From contig PSQN01000016.1 in assembly GCA_002989075.1 (NCBI GenBank), forward strand, positions 868,001-932,000: a stretch of 64,000 bases of DNA, written 5' to 3'. A program made the position numbers and the translations under genes. Shown one piece after another: positions 46,612 through 56,490 of this stretch (position 1 is its first letter; the number at the start of each line of letters is the position of its first letter). This DNA comes from Arthonia radiata (lineage: Eukaryota; Ascomycota; Arthoniomycetes; Arthoniales; Arthoniaceae). The notes under the pieces were generated by a model, which was not told where the DNA came from, did not search any database, and saw only the letters and a program-made list of their open reading frames with translations.

Positions 46612-48345
46612 TCACGCCGCATCCTCGGCCTTCCGCTTCACAGGCAACGCCGGCTTCTTGAACGCCTCACCACTGCTTGCACCCCCGACCTGCGTGAACG
46701 TCCCACCCTTGAAGTACTTATCCGCGTCCGCGCGCTGCCGGCGCTCCATCTCCGCCTTCACCTTCGGATCCACAAGCTCCAAGCCCTGCCGCTGATTGAA
46801 CGCAAGACTGCTTGCCGTCCCGGCCGTCGCGCTGCCCAGACTCGTCGCGACACCGCTCGTCCGCAATCCATGGCCCTTGAGCACGCTCGCCGTCCCACTC
46901 GTACCGGCTCCACCCCGCAAACTGCTCGCGACGCCGCTGCTACCGCCGATCTGCGTATTCGTACCACCGCCGCCGACATTCCAGCCTTGGTTCTTCTTTG
47001 ACAGCTTCGCGCGCGTGCGCTGGTCCACTTGCATACTACGTATCCTTCCATCATCTTGCTGTCCGATCATACCCAACCCAACACTCGTTCCACCGCCATT
47101 ATACCCCGTCTCCTTCTCCTCCTCGCCAAACTTCATCCGATTCTGCGCTTTCCGCAAATCCGTCATCGCAGTCGCCTCTTTAATCTTGCGGGCCCGGCGA
47201 CCGCCGCGCTTCTTGCTCAGTTTTTCGTCCGGCGCAGGGAGGGCGCGCTGGCCTTTATTCGGCGCGGCTTCCTGCAGCTTTTCAATGCGAGACTGCACCT
47301 GCTCGAGCATCTGCGCGCCTTGAATGCCATCAGTGTCTGTGCGTGAGAGGTCGACGCGTGCGGTCAGGATGATCTTGGAGGAGACGATGCGCATAGCTTG
47401 GACTTTGTATTCCAGGCGGAGGTATTTGACGAGGTCGCAGTTGTAGACGATGCCCTGGTTTCTGATGCCAGTGTTTGTCGCAAGGCCAGAGGCGGCGAAG
47501 CGCTTTGAGCCGACGCCTGGGAGATTCGCAGCGCGTGTGGAGGCGAGGCCTGCGAGGCCGCCGCGTGCTGTGAGGAGTTCTGCGGCGCACTCTGAGCCGA
47601 CGAGGGTGGAGAGGTTGGGACAGAAGAGCGTCATGCGGGATTTGACGAATTGGGTGATGGTTTTCTTGGCTGATTCTAGACGGCGCATTTTGGCGCAGTT
47701 GGACTGGACGGAGGAGACCATGTCGGGGGTGAGTTCGCGGCCTTTGGAGGTGGTGGCTTCGACGGTGACGGTCATGAGTTTGGGTCGTGAGAGGATGTGA
47801 GTGAGGGGCGTGTTGAGGGGGTTTTCGGCGGAGGATGCGATGTCCCGCAGTGACTCTTGGGTCATGGGTCCATTGCCGAGGATAGCGATGGTCTTTGCGT
47901 ATTCGAAAGCATCGGGTAGGAGCGTCTCGAGCTCTGGGAAGCGTGTGGAATAGAGATCCTTCAGCCTCTTGTGCAAGTCCGCTTTATAGTCGTCAATAAT
48001 CGTAGAGAACTCGTTGGCTCTTGATATCAGATCGAATTGGTGGTCTGCTTCGCCATGATAGCCGTTCTGAGCTGGGTGCGAGCGCTGGGCGACTTCAATG
48101 TCTCTCAACAGTTTTTCAAGCTCGTCGAATCGCTGATCGTTGAGCGGCTTTCTCTTGGGTTTCACGTCTTGCTCCTGCTCCTCGACTTCTGGCTTGACTT
48201 CTGCCTCCACGCCAGCATCACGGTGATCCTCGTCCGCTTCATCTGCGTCGCCAGAGTCATGCTCTGAGCCGCTGTCCGCGAAGTCGAGCCCGAGCTCGTC
48301 GATAAGAGTGGAGTTGACCGGACCCTGTGCGGCGGCTGATGCCAT
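46612..48345 (-). CDS. PRP31: U4/U6 snRNP protein Prp31 (577 aa)
   Basis: Single exon. The frame is open to an upstream ATG at 48,384, but MASAAAQG at 48,345 is the likelier start. After an acidic N-terminus, a NOSIC/coiled-coil region (FDLISRANEFSTIIDDYKADL) leads into the Nop domain with LTHILSRPKLMTVTVEATTS and the binding loop NCAKMRRLESAKKTITQFV. The segment GCAAxLL-like SECAAELLTARGGLAGLA and PGVGSKRFAASGLAT, with GIVYNCDLV, corresponds to the conserved Nop core. The C-terminal Prp31 domain follows (KKRGGRRARKIKEATAMT, MKFGEEEKE), then Gly/Ser-rich repeats. Prp31 holds U4/U6 with U5 in the tri-snRNP and binds the 15.5K-U4 complex. Typical length for the family. Confidence 0.95.
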   Translation of the reverse strand: MASAAAQGPVNSTLIDELGLDFADSGSEHDSGDADEADEDHRDAGVEAEVKPEVEEQEQDVKPKRKPLNDQRFDELEKLLRDIEVAQRSHPAQNGYHGEADHQFDLISRANEFSTIIDDYKADLHKRLKDLYSTRFPELETLLPDAFEYAKTIAILGNGPMTQESLRDIASSAENPLNTPLTHILSRPKLMTVTVEATTSKGRELTPDMVSSVQSNCAKMRRLESAKKTITQFVKSRMTLFCPNLSTLVGSECAAELLTARGGLAGLASTRAANLPGVGSKRFAASGLATNTGIRNQGIVYNCDLVKYLRLEYKVQAMRIVSSKIILTARVDLSRTDTDGIQGAQMLEQVQSRIEKLQEAAPNKGQRALPAPDEKLSKKRGGRRARKIKEATAMTDLRKAQNRMKFGEEEKETGYNGGGTSVGLGMIGQQDDGRIRSMQVDQRTRAKLSKKNQGWNVGGGGTNTQIGGSSGVASSLRGGAGTSGTASVLKGHGLRTSGVATSLGSATAGTASSLAFNQRQGLELVDPKVKAEMERRQRADADKYFKGGTFTQVGGASSGEAFKKPALPVKRKAEDAA

Positions 48346-49212
48346 TGGAACAATTGCAGTGTAAATTGAGGAGTGGCGGCTCACCTTCTAAATCACTTCG
48401 TTTGCTGCAGATTGTAACAATGCGGGAGAATTGGTGCTTCGACGAGGCTTACAAGAAGATATAGGTGTCGCTGGTGATACTGTTCTCATTCTTTGGAGGT
48501 GAAGTTCATGCCCCACTTTTCAGGCAGCCCTGTTGGGCATCTCAGGATAGGTTGCCGTTACGACACGATTGATGTCCCGGATGTTGAGCACACACGGTAG
48601 GATCAGTACGCGATCGAGATAGCTGCACGGGACGCAAAGGTCTGGCGTAGCTGGACTTCTTGGATGATGTATGCATTACTCACATCGTGCGAGCACTGTG
48701 CTCATGGTCATTGGGTTTCACTGACGTGGGGCAACCTATCCTGACACACTCAATGAGCTCACGTGATTTGAGAACTAGCGCGTAATCTTCGCGTCTCAAG
48801 TATTTTCTCCTGTCCTTGGTAACATTGCCGTAGGTCTCAGCTTCCTACATGTTGCACGTTTGCAATACATATGATCAGGCGTGTACTAAAGCTTAAACCC
48901 TTATCAAATTCTTTACTGCAAAATTTGCTTTTCACGGAAAGCCACCGGCCGCCAAGCGCACTTTTAGATTGCAAGCACACGACATGCTGGGCTATTGACT
49001 AAATGCGCCACACGTCGAGCATATGTATAACAGCATTTCAACATCCATGAGGTTCACAAAGATGCCGGAGAGCTGGCGTACATAGCCCTTCTCAAAGCTA
49101 TAAAATTACTGACCCTCTATAAAGGCTCTGCTGACTGTATCTGCTTCTAACAATGAACCGGCAAGGAAATGCTAAAATGTACAGTAAGCTCACGTATACG
49201 AACAAGCTAACG
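48346..49212. other. Intergenic with MITE-like inverted repeat
   Basis: About 870 bp upstream of PRP31. It contains the inverted-repeat element at 48,542-48,744; otherwise nothing supported. Confidence 0.5.
48542..48744. mobile_element. Candidate MITE-like element with 15-bp inverted repeats
   Basis: TCAGGATAGGTTGCC at 48,542-48,556 is matched exactly in inverted orientation at 48,730-48,744, bounding about 203 bp with no coding potential. A near-identical copy of the left end, including five flanking bases, lies at 50,529-50,548. I see no clear target-site duplication, so this may be a decayed or atypical non-autonomous DNA element. It sits about 200 bp upstream of the PRP31 start codon. 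Confidence 0.5.
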
Positions 49213-50355
49213 TCACAGGATTTTTTTCTTGGGCTTCGTGCCATCGCATCTGTCATTGGTGCACGATATGGCGTGAATCAATGTGATGACGACCTTGTTA
49301 AAAGCTCTCGAGCGTGACCGGTATGCTTTACGCTCTATGCATCGCAATCCCACATCAGCCATTCTCCTTTGAGCATTGCTGTCAGAGTCTTCGAAACGCT
49401 TATGGACCGGATCCAGTGACCCATGGTGGAAATGGCCATGCTTGTCCAAATGCGTACCGTCACAGCGTGATGAAATGGCTTTCCGATCGTGCTCCTCAAT
49501 GGATAAGCACTGTCCTAAATCAAACCAAAGGATAGACTTTTGGGCTGGAAGGTCTCGGTACTTGGGTGGTGGTGTCCCATCAAAGTCGCTGGACAGTATA
49601 GGGCAGGTAATCTCAGTCGTGAACTCTATCGGGCAACGAGGGCATCGGCCGACGTATGAGCGTTGCCTTTTCTTGGAGCCGTACGCGTAACTTAGGGCAG
49701 TGCCTTTGATAGGGGGAAACTTCGAGGTAATGCCTGCACGGCTCGCATTTCGTAGGTGAGCCCAGCTTGTTCTTGCATGTTTGCAATGCGGCATCCAGAG
49801 TGGCTCGCGGACCAACATCATTGGATCCAGCTCTATACGACACTCAAGCTTGAGTAGGACCCTTCCGCCAATATACTTAACCCGTACAATAACTCGCCAA
49901 CCGCCAGGGCCGTCGATGCGGTGCCTGCGTCTGCTCGGAATCATGCTATTCGCCTTTTTGGCCTGTCCCGATCGATGCAAGTCCGCAAAGAGTCGAAGTT
50001 GCCACCATTTGAAAACAATGCCCTCACTAAGGTCCAGAAATGCTCTATTAGATGCACATTCAGCTCCGCCAATATGGAACCTTGCCGCCGGCCAAAGCAT
50101 TCTTCCTAGAAGAGTTGATACAAAACGTTGTGGGCGTTCATGGAATTTGGCACAACTCGTGCAAAACACTTGCTGTGGATGAACGGCCATGAATATAGCG
50201 GGTGGCTGGGCATAGTGAGTCTTTACATCTTCCGGTGCGCTCAGTCTCACGTCCAGGAGCGGCTTCGTGTGCTCGAAAGGTTCATCACCGTCGCTCTTGT
50301 TCATTACACTTTCGTACGCAGGGGGTCTGGAGCAATTGCAAGCCATGCTGTCCAT
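49213..50355 (-). CDS. Orphan PPxY protein, member 1 of a local family (380 aa)
   Basis: Single exon, start MDSMACNCSRPPAYESV with a PPAY motif at residues 11-14. No named family is recognised. The central part has FKWWQLRLFADLHRSG and GGWRVIVRVKYIGGRVLLKL. The C-terminal third has Y-x-GRCPRCPIEFTTEI, with a CxxC pair, and ILWFDLGQCLSI. The blocks around WRV, RC..CP.EF and W.DLG.C.SI recur in the gene at 52,371-53,580, showing the two are paralogues. It ends in a lysine-rich tail (KPKKKIL). No signal peptide or membrane segment. The CxxC pair might bind metal (inference). Confidence 0.65.
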   Translation of the reverse strand: MDSMACNCSRPPAYESVMNKSDGDEPFEHTKPLLDVRLSAPEDVKTHYAQPPAIFMAVHPQQVFCTSCAKFHERPQRFVSTLLGRMLWPAARFHIGGAECASNRAFLDLSEGIVFKWWQLRLFADLHRSGQAKKANSMIPSRRRHRIDGPGGWRVIVRVKYIGGRVLLKLECRIELDPMMLVREPLWMPHCKHARTSWAHLRNASRAGITSKFPPIKGTALSYAYGSKKRQRSYVGRCPRCPIEFTTEITCPILSSDFDGTPPPKYRDLPAQKSILWFDLGQCLSIEEHDRKAISSRCDGTHLDKHGHFHHGSLDPVHKRFEDSDSNAQRRMADVGLRCIERKAYRSRSRAFNKVVITLIHAISCTNDRCDGTKPKKKIL

Positions 50356-51440
50356 AGGTCTGAAATGAGCATTACAGGTGTTTCGATAATTAATAGAGGA
50401 TCACAGCAAACGCGCATTTTAGACAGAAAGTCTGAGCATGACCAGTGCACCGGACTGACGCGTCTCTGATGTAACGAACATGCACAAAGGCAAAGTCCAT
50501 GTCGTTGTAGCGTCCTCGGGTATTGTGCATCTCAGGATAGGTTACCGGGCGGAAGTATATATCGCAATTGAGCTCACAATATGTGGAGCGGATGTATTAC
50601 ATTAGATTGACAACTATGACTGTTGCAGCATCGCTAAGAAGCCGGCGTAGCTAAGATCACTCAGACTCTCATTGTTGCTAATGCTACGCTGAGGCTCTGC
50701 TAATCGGCTCAGACAATGGGCCGGCAAGCTACAGTATCCTGAGATGTCTCCGTATTGCAAGACAGAAAGCTTGGCACTGACATCGACACACTCTCCGTGT
50801 CTCCGTACAAAGTCCACCATAGGCTCAGAGTCCCTTAATGCACCTCCACGCCAATATTTAAGTTTTTTAATCAGCTGGAGCGAGCTATAGAATTTCTTTC
50901 TTGACATCTTAGTGTGGAAGAGAGCTATCCATTTGATACGTGCACGGCAAGCCTTCGTGCTCTGAAACGCGAAGAGACGCGAAGAAATCCGACTTGGACG
51001 TTCCGTGGTTCAGTTCCGGTTTCAGTGCGTTCGCGCAAACCCCATTTTTGGGGTGTTTAGCAATCAATACCAGTGAATCCAGCTGCAGCTTCTTTGATAT
51101 TTGCATTTCGAGGATCTCATCTCATTTCGACAGCTACGAAATTTACAACAAAGCTAGTGCATGGAAGCTGAGACTGAACGGATCTCAAAATCCCTGACAG
51201 CATGTGAGACAGACGGCTGGCGAGCGAGGCTCATTTTGCGACCTGACAAGTGGCATGTATTGCATACTCCGTACAAGTAAGGGCTGTTGCTCAGGTGAAA
51301 TCAAGCGAAGAACATCAGACAGCCGTTTACGTTTTTCGGACGAAGAGATTTGCAAACTTCGGTCACGTATACTATCTTTCATACAGTCTCAATTATATAC
51401 TTGTGATATACCTCACTCCATCGCTCTGCCTATACCGGCC
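50356..51440. other. Intergenic with a doubtful small frame
   Basis: About 1.1 kb. It contains the third copy of the repeat end (50,529-50,548). A minus-strand frame of 97 codons at 50,614-50,907 (MSRKKFYSSLQLIKKLKYW) is moderately gene-like but has no homologue I recognise and no splice evidence, so I do not call it as a gene. Confidence 0.4.
50529..50548. repeat. Extra copy of the MITE-like end sequence
   Basis: CATCTCAGGATAGGTTACCG here differs by one base from the 48,538-48,557 copy. A partial inverted partner (TATCCTGAGATG, 12 bp) lies at 50,736-50,747, so a second, more decayed element of about 220 bp is possible. Confidence 0.5.
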
Positions 51441-51886
51441 ATGCACACTACTAAACTGGAAGGTCTCGAGCTGGATGTCGAGTTCGATGACGACAGCTAT
51501 AACGAGTACAAGAGCCAAGACGATACTGACAAGCAGAGAATCGAAACTTGTATTCACGATGTGGCACTTCACGCTCGGAAACACCACCCTACTGCCCAAA
51601 AAGTTATCATCACGTGCGCTGCGCCTTGTTCGACTAAGATGAGCTTCCTTTTACTGATTTTATTAGGAACCTCGGAATGAAGACGTTTGATATGGAGATC
51701 AAGGGCCCCCGTGACGAGCAATTGGATGTTTTTGAAGGATTGAATTGGTCGAACGATATACATGGCGACGGGCGCTGGGAAGGCATTTTCGGACGTCACA
51801 GTTTTGCACAGTTCTGGCGCCGTCACGACCCCATAAACAGGTCTCGTTATAGGCCGGAGGTCGGACCTACCTTTCTTAGGCGTTAG
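51441..51886 (+). CDS. Small uncharacterised two-exon protein (130 aa)
   Basis: Exon 1 is 51,441-51,613 and exon 2 is 51,667-51,886, with a 53-nt intron (GTGCGC donor, ...CTGATTTTATTAG acceptor). The join gives KVIITNLGMKTFDMEI and keeps frame to the stop. The acidic N-terminus begins MHTTKLEGLELDVEFDDDSY; the C-terminal half includes RWEGIFGRHSFAQFWRRHDP and a basic end. There is no signal peptide, membrane span or known domain. The donor is weak but the same GTGCGC form occurs in the sulfotransferase-like gene. It lies between the two PPxY orphan genes. Could be a chance joining of two open frames. Confidence 0.45.
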
Positions 51887-52370
51887 GAGGAGTAAGAAGC
51901 TTCGACGCAAAAATTTATCTGCTCCTCCAGTCGAGATACGCCCTTCTATCCCCTCTTAAAGAAGCTCGAGATAGCACTTGCGAAGGTTTTCTGACGGGCT
52001 AGTATGTAAAATTATTTAGCGTTAAGAAAAGACACTTTGGCTCTCATATAGGGCGGTCTGCTTTCTATTTTTACAATATTACATTTCCAAATACCATCTG
52101 AGCATAGGTGTACGTCCGTGAGTACGCCTTAGATGATGTGTGGCGCTAGCATACCTGAGATATGACAAACGAGTTTCTGACAATATTGCAGCGCGAACAG
52201 GATGGCGCTAGAAGAGATAGGCCGGTGAAAGAGTAATTAAGAAGTGTGGAGATGCTGGGCTCGAGTCTCGACCGTGGTCCGCGAAGTCCAAGTCGACGGT
52301 AATACGTGCGTGCAGAAGATGGCCCTTTCTTCCACCACAAGACATCAGGTAGCCACGAGTCGTAGCAAGC
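51887..52370. other. Intergenic
   Basis: About 480 bp between the small gene and the 3' end of the second orphan gene. Nothing supported. Confidence 0.45.
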
Positions 52371-53580
52371 CTATGCTCGATACAAGGGATGAACAGCTGC
52401 CATACTCAATGGCAGGACTGGCTTGTCTAGATAATGTCCGAATCTTTCGCCCACCGCTCCCATTCCAGCCAGGTCGAACGGTGCCTGACTCTTCTCCTGA
52501 CTCTTTGCATCTGCGAACAAAGCCTGCCAATTTCTCTCACTAATCGACTCGCATCTGCCAAGGTCAACCCAAAGAGTGATATCCATCGTTGCATGATACA
52601 TAGCTCGAAAGTCGATTGCAAGGTGGAACTCTGTTGGACAAGTGCAGCATCTGTAGACATGAGTTGCACGGTTTGGTGTCGGATATTCCTTCACGTAACA
52701 TGTACCTACATAGCGCTTCCAGTGTGACAGTAATCTTTTACACATGGTTAAAAGCAGCCCCGCATTGGGTTGCGTGTGGATACAGCATGCACGTTGAGTA
52801 TGTCAGCCTCAGCAACAATCTGTCTTGCACGATCCTGAACAGCTTTACGACCCTCCAGATTCCCCAGTAGCTAGTTGTTGATGCGTGTGAATCAGCGTTG
52901 TACGGTATCGTGTTTCGTCCCGATCTATGGTTGCGCATTAAGATGTTGGAGTCACCCCATTTGAGACTTGTTCCACCGAATGAACACGACCTATTCAAAC
53001 CTTGAGGCTGAAGTCCCAAAACTTTACCTAAACGGGGGCAAAGCCATTGACAAATCCTTCCCACGGGGTGTTTACGCCGTGATCGTGTCCAATGAGACCC
53101 GCCGCTTTTCCTGCACTGAATGTTTGGAGGGCTCCGCTCCGCTCCTCCCGCGAGAGATGCAGCATTAGGTTCAGTATCATCGCGCTTTAGATATTCACTG
53201 TCGGATGGGGACACCAAACGCTGAGAGCTTCTATTCCTCGTCACTGATGCGCAATCGGCATTGTCTGAGGTCACGCTGTCGGGAAGCCCAAGAGAACGAG
53301 CATGCTGCAGAAATTTAGCAGTCGTAAGGTGTAGTGATGTGGAAGACGCGGGGGGCGTCGGTGCGTGCTCGTCGATGGTCAATCTAGTTGGTCTGCTGGC
53401 AGGATATGAAGAGCGAGCCAACCCATCATAGGATGGCGGCGGACCGAGAACAGTGTCGATCTCTTCTCGTAACGCAACAAGTTCCTCATGCGGAACGCGA
53501 GACAGAGCTAAGAGTGATACGGCGCGGCTGTGCGCATTTGGATATTGACGGCTATCATCCATGTTTTGGGTGAGTGACAT
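52371..53580 (-). pseudogene. Orphan PPxY protein, member 2, frame interrupted
   Basis: Paralogue of the 49,213-50,355 gene in two overlapping frames: an N-terminal part at 53,580-52,738 (280 codons) and a C-terminal part at 52,745-52,371 (124 codons). They overlap by eight bases at ATGTGTAA, a +1 shift. The N-terminal part has helical LSRVPHEELVALREEIDTV followed by PPSY at residues 48-51, then a disordered Ser-rich region and a WRVVKLFRIVQDRLLLRL block. The second part has Y-x-RCCTCPTEFHL and ITLWVDLGRCESI, matching the paralogue. The break lies just where similarity passes from one frame to the other, so it is a real frameshift, a sequencing error, or an intron I cannot see. Whether it is a pseudogene is open. 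Function unknown. Confidence 0.55.
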
Positions 53581-54438
53581 AGAAAACCCTCGTGAGGCCT
53601 GTCTTGGAACTCATGTTTTGCTTCAACAACTTGTTCAACGTGCGCTGTACAACGTGGGAAACCGTTACGGACGACGACAAGTGTTGTTGAGCATATGTCC
53701 GAGCACGCTAGAGAAGTGAAGACTACGTTACGCCATCGCGGCTTTCTCTGTTTCCGTCAAGATGCGATGACCGATAGTTATTTGAATAACAGGAAAATAT
53801 CCGATGTGCTGTCCTGCTTAGTATCGGCAGCGCAGTCGCCGCTGCCAGGTGGCCTGATCACCATCATAACATGTGCATCAACGTTGGCCGCGATGGCACA
53901 ACGCCCAAGATATGGATCGTTCTTGGTAGAACGGGACGAATGCAGTGGCCACGATTTTGACCAAGTATGGCAAGGCTGACTTTCAAAGGTTCGGTCGGAA
54001 GACAAACTGAGCTCCGCTTTGCAGGGACAAGTGACGATGGGTCATTTGGAGGTTTGAGCTTGCTGTATGTGTTACGACGACTTGCAGTCCCGTTGCTGAA
54101 AGTGACTACCGTCAGCAGATAGTCTGTGTCGGATAAGCAATCTTACGATATTGAAGAATACCAGCTACGCCAGCCCCTCGGCATCTCAACGGCCATCTTG
54201 AGCGTTACAATACTGTTATACATATGGCAGACAGTCACCTGAGAGCCCAGCTTCGAGGGTACTCGACCTCGATAGAAGAACTGCGGAATTCTTGCGCGTG
54301 CACGGACCATCGCCATGGATTTATCGGAGCAACAGCATCGACTCACTTCTTGATCCATCCCTCCACCACTTTCATTCAGTCGTTGCCGTCTGCTCGGTTC
54401 CAATCTGCAGCTCAGCAAGCAATTAAGACTGCGGGGCC
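53581..54438. other. Intergenic / divergent promoter
   Basis: About 860 bp between divergent starts of the second orphan gene and CLF1. A plus open frame at 53,695-53,979 has no recognisable content. Confidence 0.45.
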
Positions 54439-56490
54439 ATGGCTGAATCACGCGGCGCACCACGGGTGCGCAACAAGGCCGCCGCACCCCAGCAGATATC
54501 AGCCGAACAACTATTGCGCGAGGCCGTTGACCGGCAAGAAGAGAAGGTCCAGGCCCCTACGCAGCGATTCGCTGATTTAGAAGAGCTTCATGAATACCAA
54601 GGCAGGAAGAGGAAGGAGTTCGAAGACTATGTCCGCCGCAACAGGATTAACATGAAGAATTGGATGCAATACGCACAATGGGAACTCGAGCAGAAAGAGT
54701 ACCGCCGCGCGCGCAGTGTCTTCGAGCGAGCATTGGATGTCGATGCGACAAGCGTCATACTATGGATCCGCTACATCGAAGCGGAGATGAAAGAGCGCAA
54801 CATCAACCATGCCCGCAATCTCCTCGACCGCGCTGTCACCATCCTTCCTCGCAACGACAAGCTCTGGTATAAGTACGTGCATATGGAAGAGACACTCGGC
54901 AATGTGGCAGGTACCCGTCAAGCCTTCGAGCGCTGGATGTCATGGCAGCCCGATCAGAACGCTTGGTCTTCGTACATCAAGCTTGAGAAACGATATGGCG
55001 AGCATGATCGCGCTCGAGACATCTTCAAGCGCTTCACCTTTGTGCATCCGGAACCACCCAACTGGATCAAATGGGCGCGTTTCGAGGAAGAGAATGGGAC
55101 GTCGGACCTCGTCCGCGCGGTGTTCAGCGAGGCTATTGAAACACTCGGCGAAGATTTCATGGATGAAAAGATATTCATGGCATTTGCGCGCTTTGAGGCC
55201 AAGCTCAAAGAGTACGAGCGCGCCCGCTCCATCTACAAGCTAGCCCTCGATTCTATGCCGCGCTCAGAGTCAGGTAATCTCCACGCAGCATACACACGCT
55301 TCGAGAAACAGTTTGGCGGTCGCGAGGGAGTGGAGGACGTCATACTCTCCAAGCGCCGTGTACAGTACGAAGAATCTCTACGCGAGAGCCCGAAGCAGTA
55401 CGACACCTGGATCGAATACGGCCGGCTCGAGGAATCCGGCGGGGACTTTGACAAGACCTGCGACGTCTACGAGCGCGCCATCGCACAGGTGCCGCCGAGC
55501 GTCGAGAAGCGGCACTGGCGACGCTACGTCTACCTCTTCATCTTTTACGCGCTCTACTGTGAGACGTGCCCGCGTAAGGACGTTGAGCGTGCAAAAGCGG
55601 TCTACCAGAAGGCGCTCGAGATCGTGCCGCATAAGACCTTTACATTCGCGAAACTATGGACGCTGTACGCGCAGTGTCTCGTCAGACAAGGCGACATCAC
55701 AGCAACGCGCAAGACGTTGGGACAAGCCATCGGCCTCTGTCCTAAAGACCGTATTTTCCGCTCCTATATCGAGCTCGAGCGCAAGCTCTTTGAGTTCTCG
55801 CGTTGTCGCACTCTTCATCAAAAGCGGCTCGAATTCGACCCGAGCAATTGCGCCGCATGGATTGAGTTCGCGAACCTGGAACGTGGCCTCGACGACCTGG
55901 AGAGAGCACGCGCGATCTTTGAGCTAGGCGTCGGACAAGAAGTGCTAGACATGCCGGAGCGGCTATGGCGAGCCTACATCAGCTTCATGGAGGAAGAGGG
56001 CGAATACGACGAGACACGCCGACTCTACGAGCGGCTACTACAGAAGACAGGGCACGTTAAAGTATGGGTCGCATACGCAACGTTCGAGCTCAACGTGCCC
56101 TCCCCCGATGCACCACCGACCGACGACGACGAAGCAGTACCACCTTCATCCGCCGCCATCGCCAAAGCCCGCAAAGTCTTCGAGCGCGGCAACGCCGCCC
56201 TCAAGACATCCGACGACGCAGAGACGCAAGACCAACGTGTGCAGCTTCTCAGCAAGTGGCGCGACTTCGAGGCTGAGTGCGGCGACGAGCAGTTGTTGGA
56301 GGACGTCGAGAAGAAACAGCCGAGAAAAGCGAAGAAGCGGAGGAAAGTGGGTGAAGGCGAGTTTGAGGAGTATGTTGCTTGGGTGTTTCCGGAGGATCAG
56401 AAGGAGAATGGGGCGTTGGTAGGGTTGATGGCGAGGGCGGCGGAGTGGAAGCGGAGGAAGGAGGCGGGTGAGTTGGGGGAGGAAGTGTGA
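54439..56490 (+). CDS. CLF1: Pre-mRNA splicing factor Clf1/Syf3 (crooked-neck-like, 683 aa)
   Basis: Single exon, start [12 protein letters not shown]. Nearly the whole protein consists of HAT (half-a-TPR) repeats; repeat units such as [32 protein letters not shown] and [11 protein letters not shown] show the alternating W-x-x-Y/E pattern. The conserved N-terminal [20 protein letters not shown] and the length of about 680 residues fit the family. A basic [12 protein letters not shown] stretch near the C-terminus is a probable nuclear localisation signal. Clf1 belongs to the NTC (Prp19) complex and scaffolds the spliceosome during activation. No oddities. Confidence 0.95.
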   Translation: MAESRGAPRVRNKAAAPQQISAEQLLREAVDRQEEKVQAPTQRFADLEELHEYQGRKRKEFEDYVRRNRINMKNWMQYAQWELEQKEYRRARSVFERALDVDATSVILWIRYIEAEMKERNINHARNLLDRAVTILPRNDKLWYKYVHMEETLGNVAGTRQAFERWMSWQPDQNAWSSYIKLEKRYGEHDRARDIFKRFTFVHPEPPNWIKWARFEEENGTSDLVRAVFSEAIETLGEDFMDEKIFMAFARFEAKLKEYERARSIYKLALDSMPRSESGNLHAAYTRFEKQFGGREGVEDVILSKRRVQYEESLRESPKQYDTWIEYGRLEESGGDFDKTCDVYERAIAQVPPSVEKRHWRRYVYLFIFYALYCETCPRKDVERAKAVYQKALEIVPHKTFTFAKLWTLYAQCLVRQGDITATRKTLGQAIGLCPKDRIFRSYIELERKLFEFSRCRTLHQKRLEFDPSNCAAWIEFANLERGLDDLERARAIFELGVGQEVLDMPERLWRAYISFMEEEGEYDETRRLYERLLQKTGHVKVWVAYATFELNVPSPDAPPTDDDEAVPPSSAAIAKARKVFERGNAALKTSDDAETQDQRVQLLSKWRDFEAECGDEQLLEDVEKKQPRKAKKRRKVGEGEFEEYVAWVFPEDQKENGALVGLMARAAEWKRRKEAGELGEEV

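Noticed and set aside
46612-56490. Possible splicing gene cluster (PRP31 and CLF1 close together)
   Set aside because: They are separated by orphan genes and a repeat, act in different subcomplexes, and both are conserved housekeeping genes; proximity is most likely chance.
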